Of a DNA stretch of 64,000 nucleotides, positions 56,509-64,000 are shown one piece after another. Origin of the DNA: an uncultured beta proteobacterium (GTDB taxonomy: Bacteria; Pseudomonadota; Gammaproteobacteria; Burkholderiales; Burkholderiaceae_C). The number at the start of each line of letters is the position of its first letter. Within the stretch, counting starts at the first letter, position 1. A program made the position numbers and the translations under genes. The notes beneath the pieces were generated by a model. That model was not told where the DNA came from. It saw nothing but the letters and a program-made list of their open reading frames with translations, and searched no databases. The stretch covers positions 1-64,000 of the forward strand of contig CAILAY010000162.1 in assembly GCA_903832285.1 (NCBI GenBank), in the 5' to 3' direction.

Positions 56509-58131
56509 ATGTCTGTTCTGGAGTCTCAACTCAACGCCCGCTCAGCGGAGTTTGGGCACAATGCGGCGGCCATGCGTGCCCTGGTGGCAGACCTGAACGC
56601 CAAACTGGCGCAGGTGGCGTTGGGCGGCGGCGAGGTGGCGCGCGCCAAGCACGCCGCCCGCGGCAAGTTGCTGCCGCGCGAGCGGGTGCAGATGCTGATC
56701 GATGCGGGCACGCCTTTTCTGGAACTGGCGCCATTGGCCGCACTCGGCATGTATGCGGACCGTGATGGCAGCGACAGCGCGCCCGGCGCGGGCATCATCG
56801 CGGGCATCGGGCGGGTCAGCGGCGTGGACTGCATGATCGTATGTAACGACGCCACGGTCAAAGGCGGCAGCTACTTTCCGCTCACCGTGAAGAAACATTT
56901 GCGCGCACAGGAGGTGGCGCAGCAGAACCGTCTGCCCTGCATTTACCTGGTGGATTCCGGCGGCGCCAACCTCCCCACCCAGGATGAGGTATTTCCGGAT
57001 CGTGATCACTTTGGCCGCATCTTCTTCAACCAGGCGAACATGAGCGCGCAGGGCATTGCGCAGATCGCCGTCGTCATGGGCAGTTGCACGGCGGGCGGCG
57101 CCTACGTGCCCGCCATGAGCGACGAGGCCATCATCGTGAAGAACCAGGGGACGATCTTTCTGGGCGGACCGCCACTGGTCAAGGCGGCCACTGGCGAGGT
57201 GGTGTCGGCGGAGGATCTGGGCGGCGGCGACGTGCACACGCGCCTGTCGGGCGTGGCCGATCATCTGGCGCAGAACGACCTGCACGCTCTGGCGCTGGCG
57301 CGCACTGCGATCAAGAACCTGAACCGCAGCAAACCCGTGGCGACTGGCAACCGCGCACCGGTAGCTCCCAAATACGCAGCGGAAGAAATCTACGGCGTGA
57401 TTCCGACGGATACGCGCAAGCCCTATGACGTGCGCGAAATCATCGCTCGCATCGTCGATGGCTCCGATTTCGACGAATTCAAGTCGCGCTTTGGCACGAC
57501 CCTGGTGTGCGGCTTTGCCCGCATCGAAGGCATGGCGGTGGGCATCATCGCGAACAACGGCATCCTGTTTTCGGAGTCCGCGCAAAAGGGTGCGCACTTC
57601 ATCGAGCTCTGTTGCCAGCGCAAGATAGCGCTGGTGTTTCTGCAGAACATCACCGGCTTCATGGTGGGCCGCAAGGTCGAGAACGAAGGCATAGCGCGCC
57701 ATGGCGCGAAGATGGTGACGGCCGTGGCCACGGCCCAGGTGCCCAAGTTCACCATCATCCTGGGGGGCAGTTTTGGCGCGGGCAACTACGGCATGTGCGG
57801 GCGTGCCTACAGTCCGCGTTTCCTCTGGATGTGGCCGAACGCGCGCATCAGCGTGATGGGCGGCGAGCAGGCTGCCAGCGTGCTGGCGACAGTGCGGCGT
57901 GACGGCATCGAAGCCAAAGGTGCAACCTGGAGCGTCGAAGACGAGGAAACCTTCAAGGCGCCGCTACGGCGCCAATACGAGAGCCAAGGCCATCCCTACT
58001 ACGCCAGTGCGCGCATCTGGGACGACGGCATCATCGACCCGGCGGACACGCGCCGTGTGCTGGCCCTGGGCTTGAGCGCCAGCCAGAACGCGCCGATTGC
58101 AGAGACGCAGTTCGGACTTTTCCGGATGTGA
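56509..58131 (+). CDS. mccB: 3-Methylcrotonyl-CoA carboxylase, carboxyltransferase (beta) subunit
   Basis: 540 aa, also called LiuB. It transfers CO2 from biotin on MccA to methylcrotonyl-CoA in leucine breakdown. Two crotonase-fold halves are visible: [84 protein letters not shown] in the first, and [27 protein letters not shown] and [38 protein letters not shown] in the second. First gene of the liu operon. Confidence 0.97.
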   Translation: MSVLESQLNARSAEFGHNAAAMRALVADLNAKLAQVALGGGEVARAKHAARGKLLPRERVQMLIDAGTPFLELAPLAALGMYADRDGSDSAPGAGIIAGIGRVSGVDCMIVCNDATVKGGSYFPLTVKKHLRAQEVAQQNRLPCIYLVDSGGANLPTQDEVFPDRDHFGRIFFNQANMSAQGIAQIAVVMGSCTAGGAYVPAMSDEAIIVKNQGTIFLGGPPLVKAATGEVVSAEDLGGGDVHTRLSGVADHLAQNDLHALALARTAIKNLNRSKPVATGNRAPVAPKYAAEEIYGVIPTDTRKPYDVREIIARIVDGSDFDEFKSRFGTTLVCGFARIEGMAVGIIANNGILFSESAQKGAHFIELCCQRKIALVFLQNITGFMVGRKVENEGIARHGAKMVTAVATAQVPKFTIILGGSFGAGNYGMCGRAYSPRFLWMWPNARISVMGGEQAASVLATVRRDGIEAKGATWSVEDEETFKAPLRRQYESQGHPYYASARIWDDGIIDPADTRRVLALGLSASQNAPIAETQFGLFRM

Positions 58132-58135
58132 TGTG

Positions 58136-58915
58136 ATGGAATTCCACCTCGTGACGCATCAGGGAGCGGTGGCAACGGTGACACTGAATCGCCCGGAAAC
58201 ACGCAATGCCTTCAACGACGAAGTCATCACCGAGCTGACCCGGACATTTATGGAACTGGGGCAGCGCGACGATGTGCGGGTCATCGTGCTGCGCGCTGTG
58301 GGACCAGCGTTCTGTGCCGGCGCGGACCTGAACTGGATGCGGCGCATGGCCAACTATTCGCGTGACGAGAACCTGACCGATGCAGGCAAGCTGGCAAACA
58401 TGTTGCGCGTGATTTACGCGTGCCCCAAGCCGACCATCGCGCGCATTCAGGGCGACGCGATCGCGGGCGGCATGGGCCTGGTCGCGGTTTGCGACATCGC
58501 TGTGAGCGCGGACTCGGCGAACTTCTGCCTGAGCGAAGTCAAACTGGGACTGATCCCCGCCACCATCAGTCCGTACGTCATCCGTGCCATGGGCGAGCGC
58601 GCCGCACACCGCTACTTTTTGACGGCGGAGCGATTCTCTGCGGCAGAGGCGCATCGCATCGGCTTCGTGCACGAAGTGGTGGGCGCGGAGCAACTCGACG
58701 CCAAGGTGGAAGAACTGTGCAAGGCGCTGTGCTCGGCGAGCCCGGATGCCGTACGCGCCTGCAAACGATTGGTGCAGGACGTGGCGCAACGCGAGATCGA
58801 TGACACCCTGATCAAGCATACGGTGGAGCAGATCGCGGACATTCGCGCCAGTTCACAGGGAAAGGAAGGCGTGCAGTCCTTCCTGGAAAAACGCAAACCT
58901 GACTGGCTTGCATGA
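58136..58915 (+). CDS. liuC: Methylglutaconyl-CoA hydratase (enoyl-CoA hydratase family)
   Basis: 259 aa, crotonase fold. Start at ATG 58136 (an in-frame GTG lies one codon earlier), 4 bp after mccB. It has LNRPETRNAFNDEVI, the oxyanion segment AFCAGADLNWMRRMANYS and GDAIAGGMGLVAVCDIAVSADSANFCLSEVKLGLIPATISPYVI. The ADLNWM stretch and position between mccB and mccA point to hydration of 3-methylglutaconyl-CoA to HMG-CoA, which MvaB then cleaves. Confidence 0.93.
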   Translation: MEFHLVTHQGAVATVTLNRPETRNAFNDEVITELTRTFMELGQRDDVRVIVLRAVGPAFCAGADLNWMRRMANYSRDENLTDAGKLANMLRVIYACPKPTIARIQGDAIAGGMGLVAVCDIAVSADSANFCLSEVKLGLIPATISPYVIRAMGERAAHRYFLTAERFSAAEAHRIGFVHEVVGAEQLDAKVEELCKALCSASPDAVRACKRLVQDVAQREIDDTLIKHTVEQIADIRASSQGKEGVQSFLEKRKPDWLA

Positions 58916-58948
58916 GACCTTGCGGGACAGACCAAATAGGTTATTGGG

Positions 58949-59022
58949 GTCAGACACCAAATTCGCTGTGGCGCTTAGCGCCGCTCCAAAGAGCCGACGG
59001 CTCTGCGAAATTGGGCTCTGAC
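58949..59022. repeat. Cloverleaf REP-like palindromic element
   Basis: 74-bp element in the 148-bp liuC-mccA gap. Outer arms GTCAGACACCAAATTCGC (58949-58966) and GCGAAATTGGGCTCTGAC (59005-59022) pair with few mismatches. Inside are two perfect small hairpins, GGCGC-TTA-GCGCC (58970-58982) and AGAGCC-GAC-GGCTCT (58990-59004). The TTGGGGTCAGA... arm resembles dispersed REP/RAYT-type palindromes. As RNA it would form a three-way junction between two operon genes. Confidence 0.7.
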
Positions 59023-59063
59023 GCCAAAAACCCCTCAACTGACTGAAAGCAGGAAAGACAAAG

Positions 59064-61085
59064 ATGTTCAAGAAAATTCTTATCGCGAACCGAGGTGAGA
59101 TCGCCTGCCGCGTCGCGACTACCGCGAGGCGCATGGCCATCCAGACCGTGGCGGTGTATTCCGACGCCGACGCCCGTGCCAAGCACGTGAGCGTGTGCGA
59201 CGAGGCGATACACATCGGCGGCAGCGCGCCCAGGGACAGTTATTTGCGCTGGGAAAAGATCATCGCCGCGGCCCAGGCCACGGGTGCGCAGGCGATCCAT
59301 CCCGGATATGGCTTCCTGAGCGAGAACGAAGACTTCGCCCGCGCCTGCACCGACGCCGGTCTGGTCTTCATCGGCCCACCCGCTTCGGCCATCAGGGCCA
59401 TGGGACTGAAGGCCGAATCCAAGCGATTGATGGCTGCCGCCGGTGTGCCACTGGTGCCCGGCTATCACGGCGCCGATCAGGATGGCGCGCACCTGCAGCG
59501 CGAGGCTGACACCATCGGTTATCCGGTGCTGATCAAGGCCAGCGCCGGTGGCGGCGGCAAGGGCATGCGCATCGTGGAGGGCGCCGCCGACTTCGCCGCA
59601 GCCCTGGCGTCGTGCCAGCGTGAAGCCCAAAACAGCTTCAGCAACGACGCTGTGCTGATCGAAAAATACGTGCAGCGTCCGCGTCATATAGAGATCCAGG
59701 TGTTTGGCGATACGCTGGGGAATTACGTCTATCTGTTTGAGCGCGATTGCTCCGTGCAACGGCGCCACCAGAAAGTGCTGGAAGAAGCACCGGCGCCGGG
59801 CATGACGCCCGATATGCGAGCCCAAATGGGTGCCGCCGCGGTGGCTGCGGCGCGCGCGGTCAACTACGTCGGCGCAGGCACGGTGGAGTTCATCGTGGAG
59901 CAGCGCGAGGGCGGCGCCATGAATTTCTTTTTCATGGAGATGAACACGCGACTGCAGGTCGAGCATCCGGTGACCGAGGCGATCACGGGACAGGACCTGG
60001 TGGAGTGGCAACTGCGCGTGGCCTGCGGCGAAGCCCTGCCATCGAAGCAGGAAGAGCTCCGCATCACTGGACACGCGATCGAAGCGCGCATCTGTGCCGA
60101 GAGCCCGGACAACAACTTCCTGCCGGCGACAGGTCGCCTGGATGTGGCGCGCTGGCCGGCGCATGTGGAATTCAGTCGCAACGCCGATGGTGAATCATTC
60201 CATCAGGCGGCCCCTGTGCGCATCGACGCCGGTGTGCGTGAGGGTGACGCGATCTCGCCCTATTACGACTCGATGGTGGCCAAACTGATCGTGCATGGCG
60301 ATACCCGCGAACAGGCGCTTTCGCGGCTGGATGCGGCACTGGCACAGACCCATATCGTGGGCCTGGCCACCAACGTGCAGTTCCTGCGCCTTGTAGCGCG
60401 CACGACATCCTTCATGAAGGCCCAATTGGACACGGCGTTGATACCCCGTGAGGCTGAGGTGCTGTTCCAGCGCGAGCCGCTGGGTCTGGCACTGGCCGCC
60501 GCGGCCGCGGTGGCGCAGACGCTGCTGGAGGAGCGCGCACTGGAAGGCGCCGACCCGTTCAGTCGCCGTGATCACTGGCAGAGTTACGGCGCGAACACGC
60601 GGCCGTTCGAGTTTGTTTTCAGGGAGGACAGCGCGCGGGCCACGCTGACCTGTGGCCACGACGGCAGCCTGCAATTGGCCGTCGGCGCAACATCAGGAAC
60701 GCTGGAATTTCTGGCGACCCCGGATGGCATCGATCTGCGCTTCGATGACCAGCGGCATCTGCTCAACGTCTATCGCCGAGGCGAGGCACTGCATGTGTTC
60801 GGCGCTGCGGGTGCCACACAGATTCTGGAGATCGATCTGCTGGCGCATGCAGGCGAAGCAGCCCCCGACGTGGGTCGGCTCACCGCGCCCATGCCCGGCA
60901 AGGTGGTGTCGTTTGCAGTAGAGGTGGGCGACAAGGTGGTGCGCGGCCAGACGCTGGCAGTGATGGACGCCATGAAGATGGAGCACACCATCGCTGCGCC
61001 CGCCGACGGCGTGGTGACGGAACTGCTGTACGCGCCGGGCGACCAGGTGGCGGAAGGCGCAGAGTTGCTCAAGCTGTCCGCCTGA
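59064..61085 (+). CDS. mccA: 3-Methylcrotonyl-CoA carboxylase, biotin (alpha) subunit
   Basis: 673 aa, also LiuD. The N-terminal biotin carboxylase domain (FKKILIANRGEIACRV, the ATP-grasp loop KASAGGGGKGMRIV, EMNTRLQVEHPVTE) is followed by the BT linker and a C-terminal biotinyl domain with the biotin lysine K638 in DAMKMEHT. It forms the complete carboxylase with MccB. Separated from liuC by a REP-like element, but in the same direction. Confidence 0.97.
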   Translation: MFKKILIANRGEIACRVATTARRMAIQTVAVYSDADARAKHVSVCDEAIHIGGSAPRDSYLRWEKIIAAAQATGAQAIHPGYGFLSENEDFARACTDAGLVFIGPPASAIRAMGLKAESKRLMAAAGVPLVPGYHGADQDGAHLQREADTIGYPVLIKASAGGGGKGMRIVEGAADFAAALASCQREAQNSFSNDAVLIEKYVQRPRHIEIQVFGDTLGNYVYLFERDCSVQRRHQKVLEEAPAPGMTPDMRAQMGAAAVAAARAVNYVGAGTVEFIVEQREGGAMNFFFMEMNTRLQVEHPVTEAITGQDLVEWQLRVACGEALPSKQEELRITGHAIEARICAESPDNNFLPATGRLDVARWPAHVEFSRNADGESFHQAAPVRIDAGVREGDAISPYYDSMVAKLIVHGDTREQALSRLDAALAQTHIVGLATNVQFLRLVARTTSFMKAQLDTALIPREAEVLFQREPLGLALAAAAAVAQTLLEERALEGADPFSRRDHWQSYGANTRPFEFVFREDSARATLTCGHDGSLQLAVGATSGTLEFLATPDGIDLRFDDQRHLLNVYRRGEALHVFGAAGATQILEIDLLAHAGEAAPDVGRLTAPMPGKVVSFAVEVGDKVVRGQTLAVMDAMKMEHTIAAPADGVVTELLYAPGDQVAEGAELLKLSA

Positions 61086-61125
61086 CCGCGTTCGACGGGC
61101 GGTTTTCGCGCTACGCTTCGAACCT

Positions 61126-62046
61126 ATGAGAATCTCCTTTTGCTGCACCGGCACCCCGCCTGAGCCCTGGCTTTCTGCCCTGCGCGCCGCCTTGCCGCAG
61201 GCCCAGGTGGAACTCTGGTCGCCAGGCTCACCACAAGCCGATTACGCCGTGGTGTGGGCGCCGCCTCAGCAGTTTCTTGACGAGCAGTCAGAACTTAAAA
61301 CCATCTTCACCATCGGCGCCGGCGTTGACGGTTTGCTGAAGTTGCAATTGCCGCCACAGGTCGCGCTGGTGCGCTTGGAGGACGCGGGAATGGCGGTGCA
61401 GATGGCGGAGTACGTCAGCCATGCCGTGCTGCGCCACTTTCGCGAGTTCGATGCGTACGAGAGCCAGGCGCGACAAGGGCAGTGGCTGCAGCGCAGAGCG
61501 CGGCGGCACGCGGATTTTCCAGTGGGTGTGCTGGGTCTGGGTGTGCTCGGCGCCCGGGTCGCGCAGACGCTGACGCAGTTTGATTTTCCCGTCAATGGCT
61601 GGAGCCGAACGGCGAAGGTTATCGAGGGCGTGCAGTGCTACGCTGATCGGAATCAACTGCAGCAATTTCTCGCCGCCACTCGCATCCTGGTGTGCCTGCT
61701 GCCACTCACCGACCAGACGCAAGGTATCTTGAACCGCGACACACTGTCGCGACTCCTTCCCGGTGGCTACGTCATCAACGTGGCACGCGGCGCGCATCTG
61801 GTGGACGAGGACCTGATCGCTTTGCTCGACATTGGCCAACTGGCCGGTGCCACGCTCGACGTGTTCCGCACCGAGCCGCTGCCGGCCGATCACGCCTTTT
61901 GGACGCACCCGAAAATCCAAATTACGCCGCACATTTCCGCCCGCACCTTGCGGAAGGAAAGTGTGGCGCAGATCGTGGAAAAGATCATGACCCTGCAGCG
62001 CGGAGAAAGCGTTGCCGGCTTCGTGAACAGACAGCAAGGATATTGA
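61126..62046 (+). CDS. ghrA: D-2-hydroxyacid dehydrogenase, GhrA type
   Basis: 306 aa. NAD(P)-binding GVLGLGVLGARVAQTL, then catalytic Arg in VINVARGAHLVDED, Glu in FRTEPLPADHAFW and His in ITPHISART. The N-terminal MRISFCCTGTPPEPWLSAL and the motif order fit glyoxylate/hydroxypyruvate reductase A. It is placed 40 bp after mccA and one base before mvaB, an unexpected insertion in a leucine operon; the in vivo substrate could differ from glyoxylate. Confidence 0.92.
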   Translation: MRISFCCTGTPPEPWLSALRAALPQAQVELWSPGSPQADYAVVWAPPQQFLDEQSELKTIFTIGAGVDGLLKLQLPPQVALVRLEDAGMAVQMAEYVSHAVLRHFREFDAYESQARQGQWLQRRARRHADFPVGVLGLGVLGARVAQTLTQFDFPVNGWSRTAKVIEGVQCYADRNQLQQFLAATRILVCLLPLTDQTQGILNRDTLSRLLPGGYVINVARGAHLVDEDLIALLDIGQLAGATLDVFRTEPLPADHAFWTHPKIQITPHISARTLRKESVAQIVEKIMTLQRGESVAGFVNRQQGY

Positions 62047-62047
62047 A

Positions 62048-62956
62048 ATGCCCCTGCCCTCATTCGTCAAACTCGTGGACGTGGGACCGCGCGACGGTCT
62101 GCAAAACGAAAAGCTGCCCGTGCCCGCGGCCATCAAGATCGAGTTGGTGCAGCGGTTGCAGCAGGCTGGCTTGAAGGAGATCGAAGTCACCAGCTTCGTC
62201 AGCCCGAAGTGGGTGCCGCAGATGGCCGACAACGCGCAGGTGATGGCCGGTATCGAGCGCCAACCCGACGTGCGCTATTCGGTGCTCACGCCCAATCTGC
62301 AGGGCTTCGAGGCCGCGCGCAAATCGCAACCTGACGAGATCGTGGTCTTCGGCGCCGCCACCGAAGCCTTCAGCCAGCGCAACATCAACTGCTCGGTGCA
62401 GGAGAGCATGGAGCGCTTCCGACCGGTGGTGGCGGGGGCGCGCGCGGCAGGTATTCATGTGCGCGGCGCCATCTCCTGCGCGCTGGGTTGCCCGTACGAA
62501 GGCGAGGTCGCTCCGGCACAGGTTGAGCGCGTGGCGCGACTGATGAAAGACATTGGCGTGCAGCACGTTGGCGTGGCCGACACCATCGGCGTGGGTACAC
62601 CAATCAAGGTGCAGCGCGCCATTGAAGCCGCGCTGAAAGTTTACGATTTGAAGGACCTGTCGGGTCACTTTCACGACACCTACGGCCAGGCCTTGGCGAA
62701 TACGCTGATCGCCTTGCAGATGGGCGTGTGGCAGTTTGACACCTCGGTCGCTGGTCTGGGTGGTTGTCCTTACGCCAAGGGAGCCACCGGCAACGTGGCG
62801 TCGGAGGACGTGGTGTACATGCTGCACGGCATGGGTATTGATACCGGCATCGATCTCGACCGGTTGATCGATGCGGGTCAGTTCATCAGCGACTTCCTGC
62901 AGCGCCCGTCGCACTCGCGTGTCGCCAGGGCCTTGCTGGCCCGTCGGAGCGCCTGA
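62048..62956 (+). CDS. mvaB: Hydroxymethylglutaryl-CoA lyase
   Basis: 302 aa, TIM-barrel lyase cleaving HMG-CoA to acetoacetate and acetyl-CoA, the end of leucine catabolism. Conserved VDVGPRDGLQNEKLPV, EVTSFVSPKWVPQM, HVRGAISCALGCPYEGEV, GHFHDTYGQALAN and the active-site loop AGLGGCPYAKGATGNVASED are all present. Same pathway as mccA, mccB and liuC. Confidence 0.97.
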   Translation: MPLPSFVKLVDVGPRDGLQNEKLPVPAAIKIELVQRLQQAGLKEIEVTSFVSPKWVPQMADNAQVMAGIERQPDVRYSVLTPNLQGFEAARKSQPDEIVVFGAATEAFSQRNINCSVQESMERFRPVVAGARAAGIHVRGAISCALGCPYEGEVAPAQVERVARLMKDIGVQHVGVADTIGVGTPIKVQRAIEAALKVYDLKDLSGHFHDTYGQALANTLIALQMGVWQFDTSVAGLGGCPYAKGATGNVASEDVVYMLHGMGIDTGIDLDRLIDAGQFISDFLQRPSHSRVARALLARRSA

Positions 62957-62958
62957 CG

Positions 62959-63480
62959 ATGGAACAAGAACTCTCCGCCTGGCCTGAAGGTGTGCAGCGT
63001 GTCGCCGCCGCATTGCGTGCGCTGGACCATCCGCACGCGCCGGTGTTGCTGAACGATGCAGCGCGTACGGCGCAGCAAGCTGCCGACGCGCTCGGTGTGT
63101 CCTTGGGACAGATCGCCAAGAGCATCATCTTCAGACGCAAGAGTGACGATCGTGCGGTGCTGGTCATCACCTCTGGCGACCGGCGCGTGGACGAGGTCAA
63201 GGTGCAGGCATTGGTGTGCGATGCGGGCGCGCGCCTGGGCCGTGCCGACGCCAACTTTGTCAAGAGCCACACCGGTTTCACTATCGGCGGCGTGGCGCCG
63301 CTGGCGCACGCGATAGAACCGGTGACCGTGATCGACCGCGAACTGTTTCGCTTCACCGAAATCTGGGCGGCCGCGGGCCATCCCCATGCCGTTTTCAAGT
63401 TGCAACCGACGGATCTGGAGCGGCTCACGGGTGCTGCCGCGGCCGATGTCGTCGAATGGGTTGCAGTCTCGTCGCCATGA
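62959..63480 (+). CDS. YbaK/EbsC-family aminoacyl-tRNA deacylase
   Basis: 173 aa, single YbaK domain: AARTAQQAADALGVSLGQIAKSIIFR, VITSGDRRVDEVKVQALV, AKSHTGFTIGGVAPLAH-like segment (FVKSHTGFTIGGVAPLAHA) with the GxxP motif. Relatives hydrolyse mischarged tRNA such as Cys-tRNA(Pro). It begins 2 bp after mvaB and overlaps the DUF1289 gene, so it appears to ride in the operon without a pathway link. Confidence 0.93.
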   Translation: MEQELSAWPEGVQRVAAALRALDHPHAPVLLNDAARTAQQAADALGVSLGQIAKSIIFRRKSDDRAVLVITSGDRRVDEVKVQALVCDAGARLGRADANFVKSHTGFTIGGVAPLAHAIEPVTVIDRELFRFTEIWAAAGHPHAVFKLQPTDLERLTGAAAADVVEWVAVSSP

Positions 63481-63707
63481 AAAACCTGCAGGAGCTTGCT
63501 GCGCAGGCGATCGCGGTGCAGCACGATGTGCCGTCGCCCTGCATTTCGCTGTGCCGGATGCGGGCGTCCGATGGACTGTGCGAAGGCTGCTGGCGCAACC
63601 TCGACGAGATCGCGAACTGGGCACAGATGAAGGACGCGCAAAAGCGCGAAGTCTGGAAGCAACTGGCGCAAAGAAGTAACTTTCACGTGAAAGGAATCGA
63701 CGCATGA
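63477..63707 (+). CDS. DUF1289 Cys-rich protein
   Basis: 76 aa. The DUF1289 motif is visible: PSPCISLCRMRASDGLCEGCWRNLDEIANWAQMKDAQKREVW, with four cysteines (C-x3-C and C-x2-C) likely to bind a metal. The longer open frame upstream lies in the ybaK-like gene; ATG 63477 overlaps its stop (ATGA). Function of the family is unknown. Confidence 0.92.
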   Translation: MKNLQELAAQAIAVQHDVPSPCISLCRMRASDGLCEGCWRNLDEIANWAQMKDAQKREVWKQLAQRSNFHVKGIDA

Positions 63708-64000
63708 AACACATCACTTTCTATCTGGATTTCATTTCGCCCTACGCCTGGCTGGCGTTCCAGAAATTGCCGGAAAGCCTGCTGGGTCTGAGTTACCGAG
63801 TGAGCTACAAGCCGGTTCTGCTGGGTGCCGTGCTCCGGCACCACGGCCAGCTCGGGCCAGCCGAGATCCCTGCCAAGCGTGACTGGACTTACCGGCATGT
63901 GTTGTGGCTGGCGCAACGCGACGGCGTTGAGCTCACCATGCCCTCGTCCCATCCCTTCAACCCGTTAGGACTGTTGCGTTTGGCGTTGGCCTGCGACGCC
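63704..64000 (+). CDS. 2-Hydroxychromene-2-carboxylate isomerase family protein (truncated by window)
   Basis: The first 99 codons only; the gene runs past the window. MKHITFYLDFISPYAWLAFQKLP, YKPVLLGAVLRHHGQLGPAEIPAKRDW and HPFNPLGLLRLALACDA match the DsbA-like/kappa-GST fold of HCCA isomerases (NahD type). AAGGAATCG precedes the ATG, which overlaps the DUF1289 stop. True substrate cannot be told; members outside naphthalene pathways are common. Confidence 0.9.
   Translation, partial: MKHITFYLDFISPYAWLAFQKLPESLLGLSYRVSYKPVLLGAVLRHHGQLGPAEIPAKRDWTYRHVLWLAQRDGVELTMPSSHPFNPLGLLRLALACDA

Noticed and set aside
1-64000. CRISPR arrays, tRNA or rRNA genes, insertion sequences, prophage
   Set aside because: No regularly spaced repeats, transposase or phage genes, and no tRNA-like cloverleaf outside the REP-like element were recognised by eye.

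Overview
The window is typical Betaproteobacteria, order Burkholderiales, and most likely Comamonadaceae or a close relative. The evidence is GC-rich coding sequence with dense ATGA/TGATG gene overlaps, a complete division and cell-wall (dcw) cluster, a polar-type flagellar cluster with flhF and cheZ, a trpE-trpG-...-trpD operon, and a leucine/isovalerate (liu) catabolic operon. No rRNA, tRNA, CRISPR array, integrase or insertion sequence was seen.

Layout. (1) 1-16479, plus strand: dcw cluster rsmH(partial)-ftsL-ftsI-murE-murF-mraY-murD-ftsW-murG-murC-ddl-ftsQ-ftsA-ftsZ, which makes lipid II and builds the divisome. It ends at a perfect hairpin. (2) 16545-28303, minus strand: rod/hook operon flgBCDEFGHIJKL followed 6 bp later by an HDOD-domain gene. 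(3) 28520-30103, plus strand: flgA, then flgMN behind a clear sigma-28 promoter. (4) 30285-38732, minus strand: motA-motB-cheY-cheZ-flhB-flhA-flhF-fliA, with no flhG between flhF and fliA. (5) 38921-44028, minus strand: trpE-trpG-ltaE-lysE-trpD preceded by a trp leader peptide and mutually exclusive hairpins. trpC is absent. (6) 44169-53161, plus strand: sensory island with a secreted Cache protein, a chemoreceptor, a 1288-aa hybrid histidine kinase, and an overlapping REC-PAS-GGDEF-EAL protein with a C-terminal zinc-binding CZB-like domain. (7) 53259-54634: apaG and thiL. (8) 54735-56355, minus strand: nitroreductase and creatininase-family genes. (9) 56509-64000, plus strand: mccB-liuC-mccA-ghrA-mvaB-ybaK-like-DUF1289-HCCA isomerase (partial), preceded by a perfect 22-bp palindrome and carrying a cloverleaf REP-like element before mccA.

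How the parts work together. The mur/mraY/fts genes take UDP-MurNAc to lipid II and septal peptidoglycan. The flagellar loci supply rod, hook, P- and L-rings, junctions, export gate, stator and sigma-28/anti-sigma checkpoint. cheY/cheZ, the chemoreceptor and the c-di-GMP proteins connect sensing to motility. The trp operon is apparently controlled by ribosome-mediated attenuation. The liu operon converts methylcrotonyl-CoA to acetoacetate and acetyl-CoA.

The least expected items are the trp attenuator, the hybrid kinase/CZB c-di-GMP pair, the duplicated ftsW-murG junction enclosing a 28-codon ORF, the liu palindrome and the REP-like element. No wholly unknown multigene system was recognised; most genes belong to known families.
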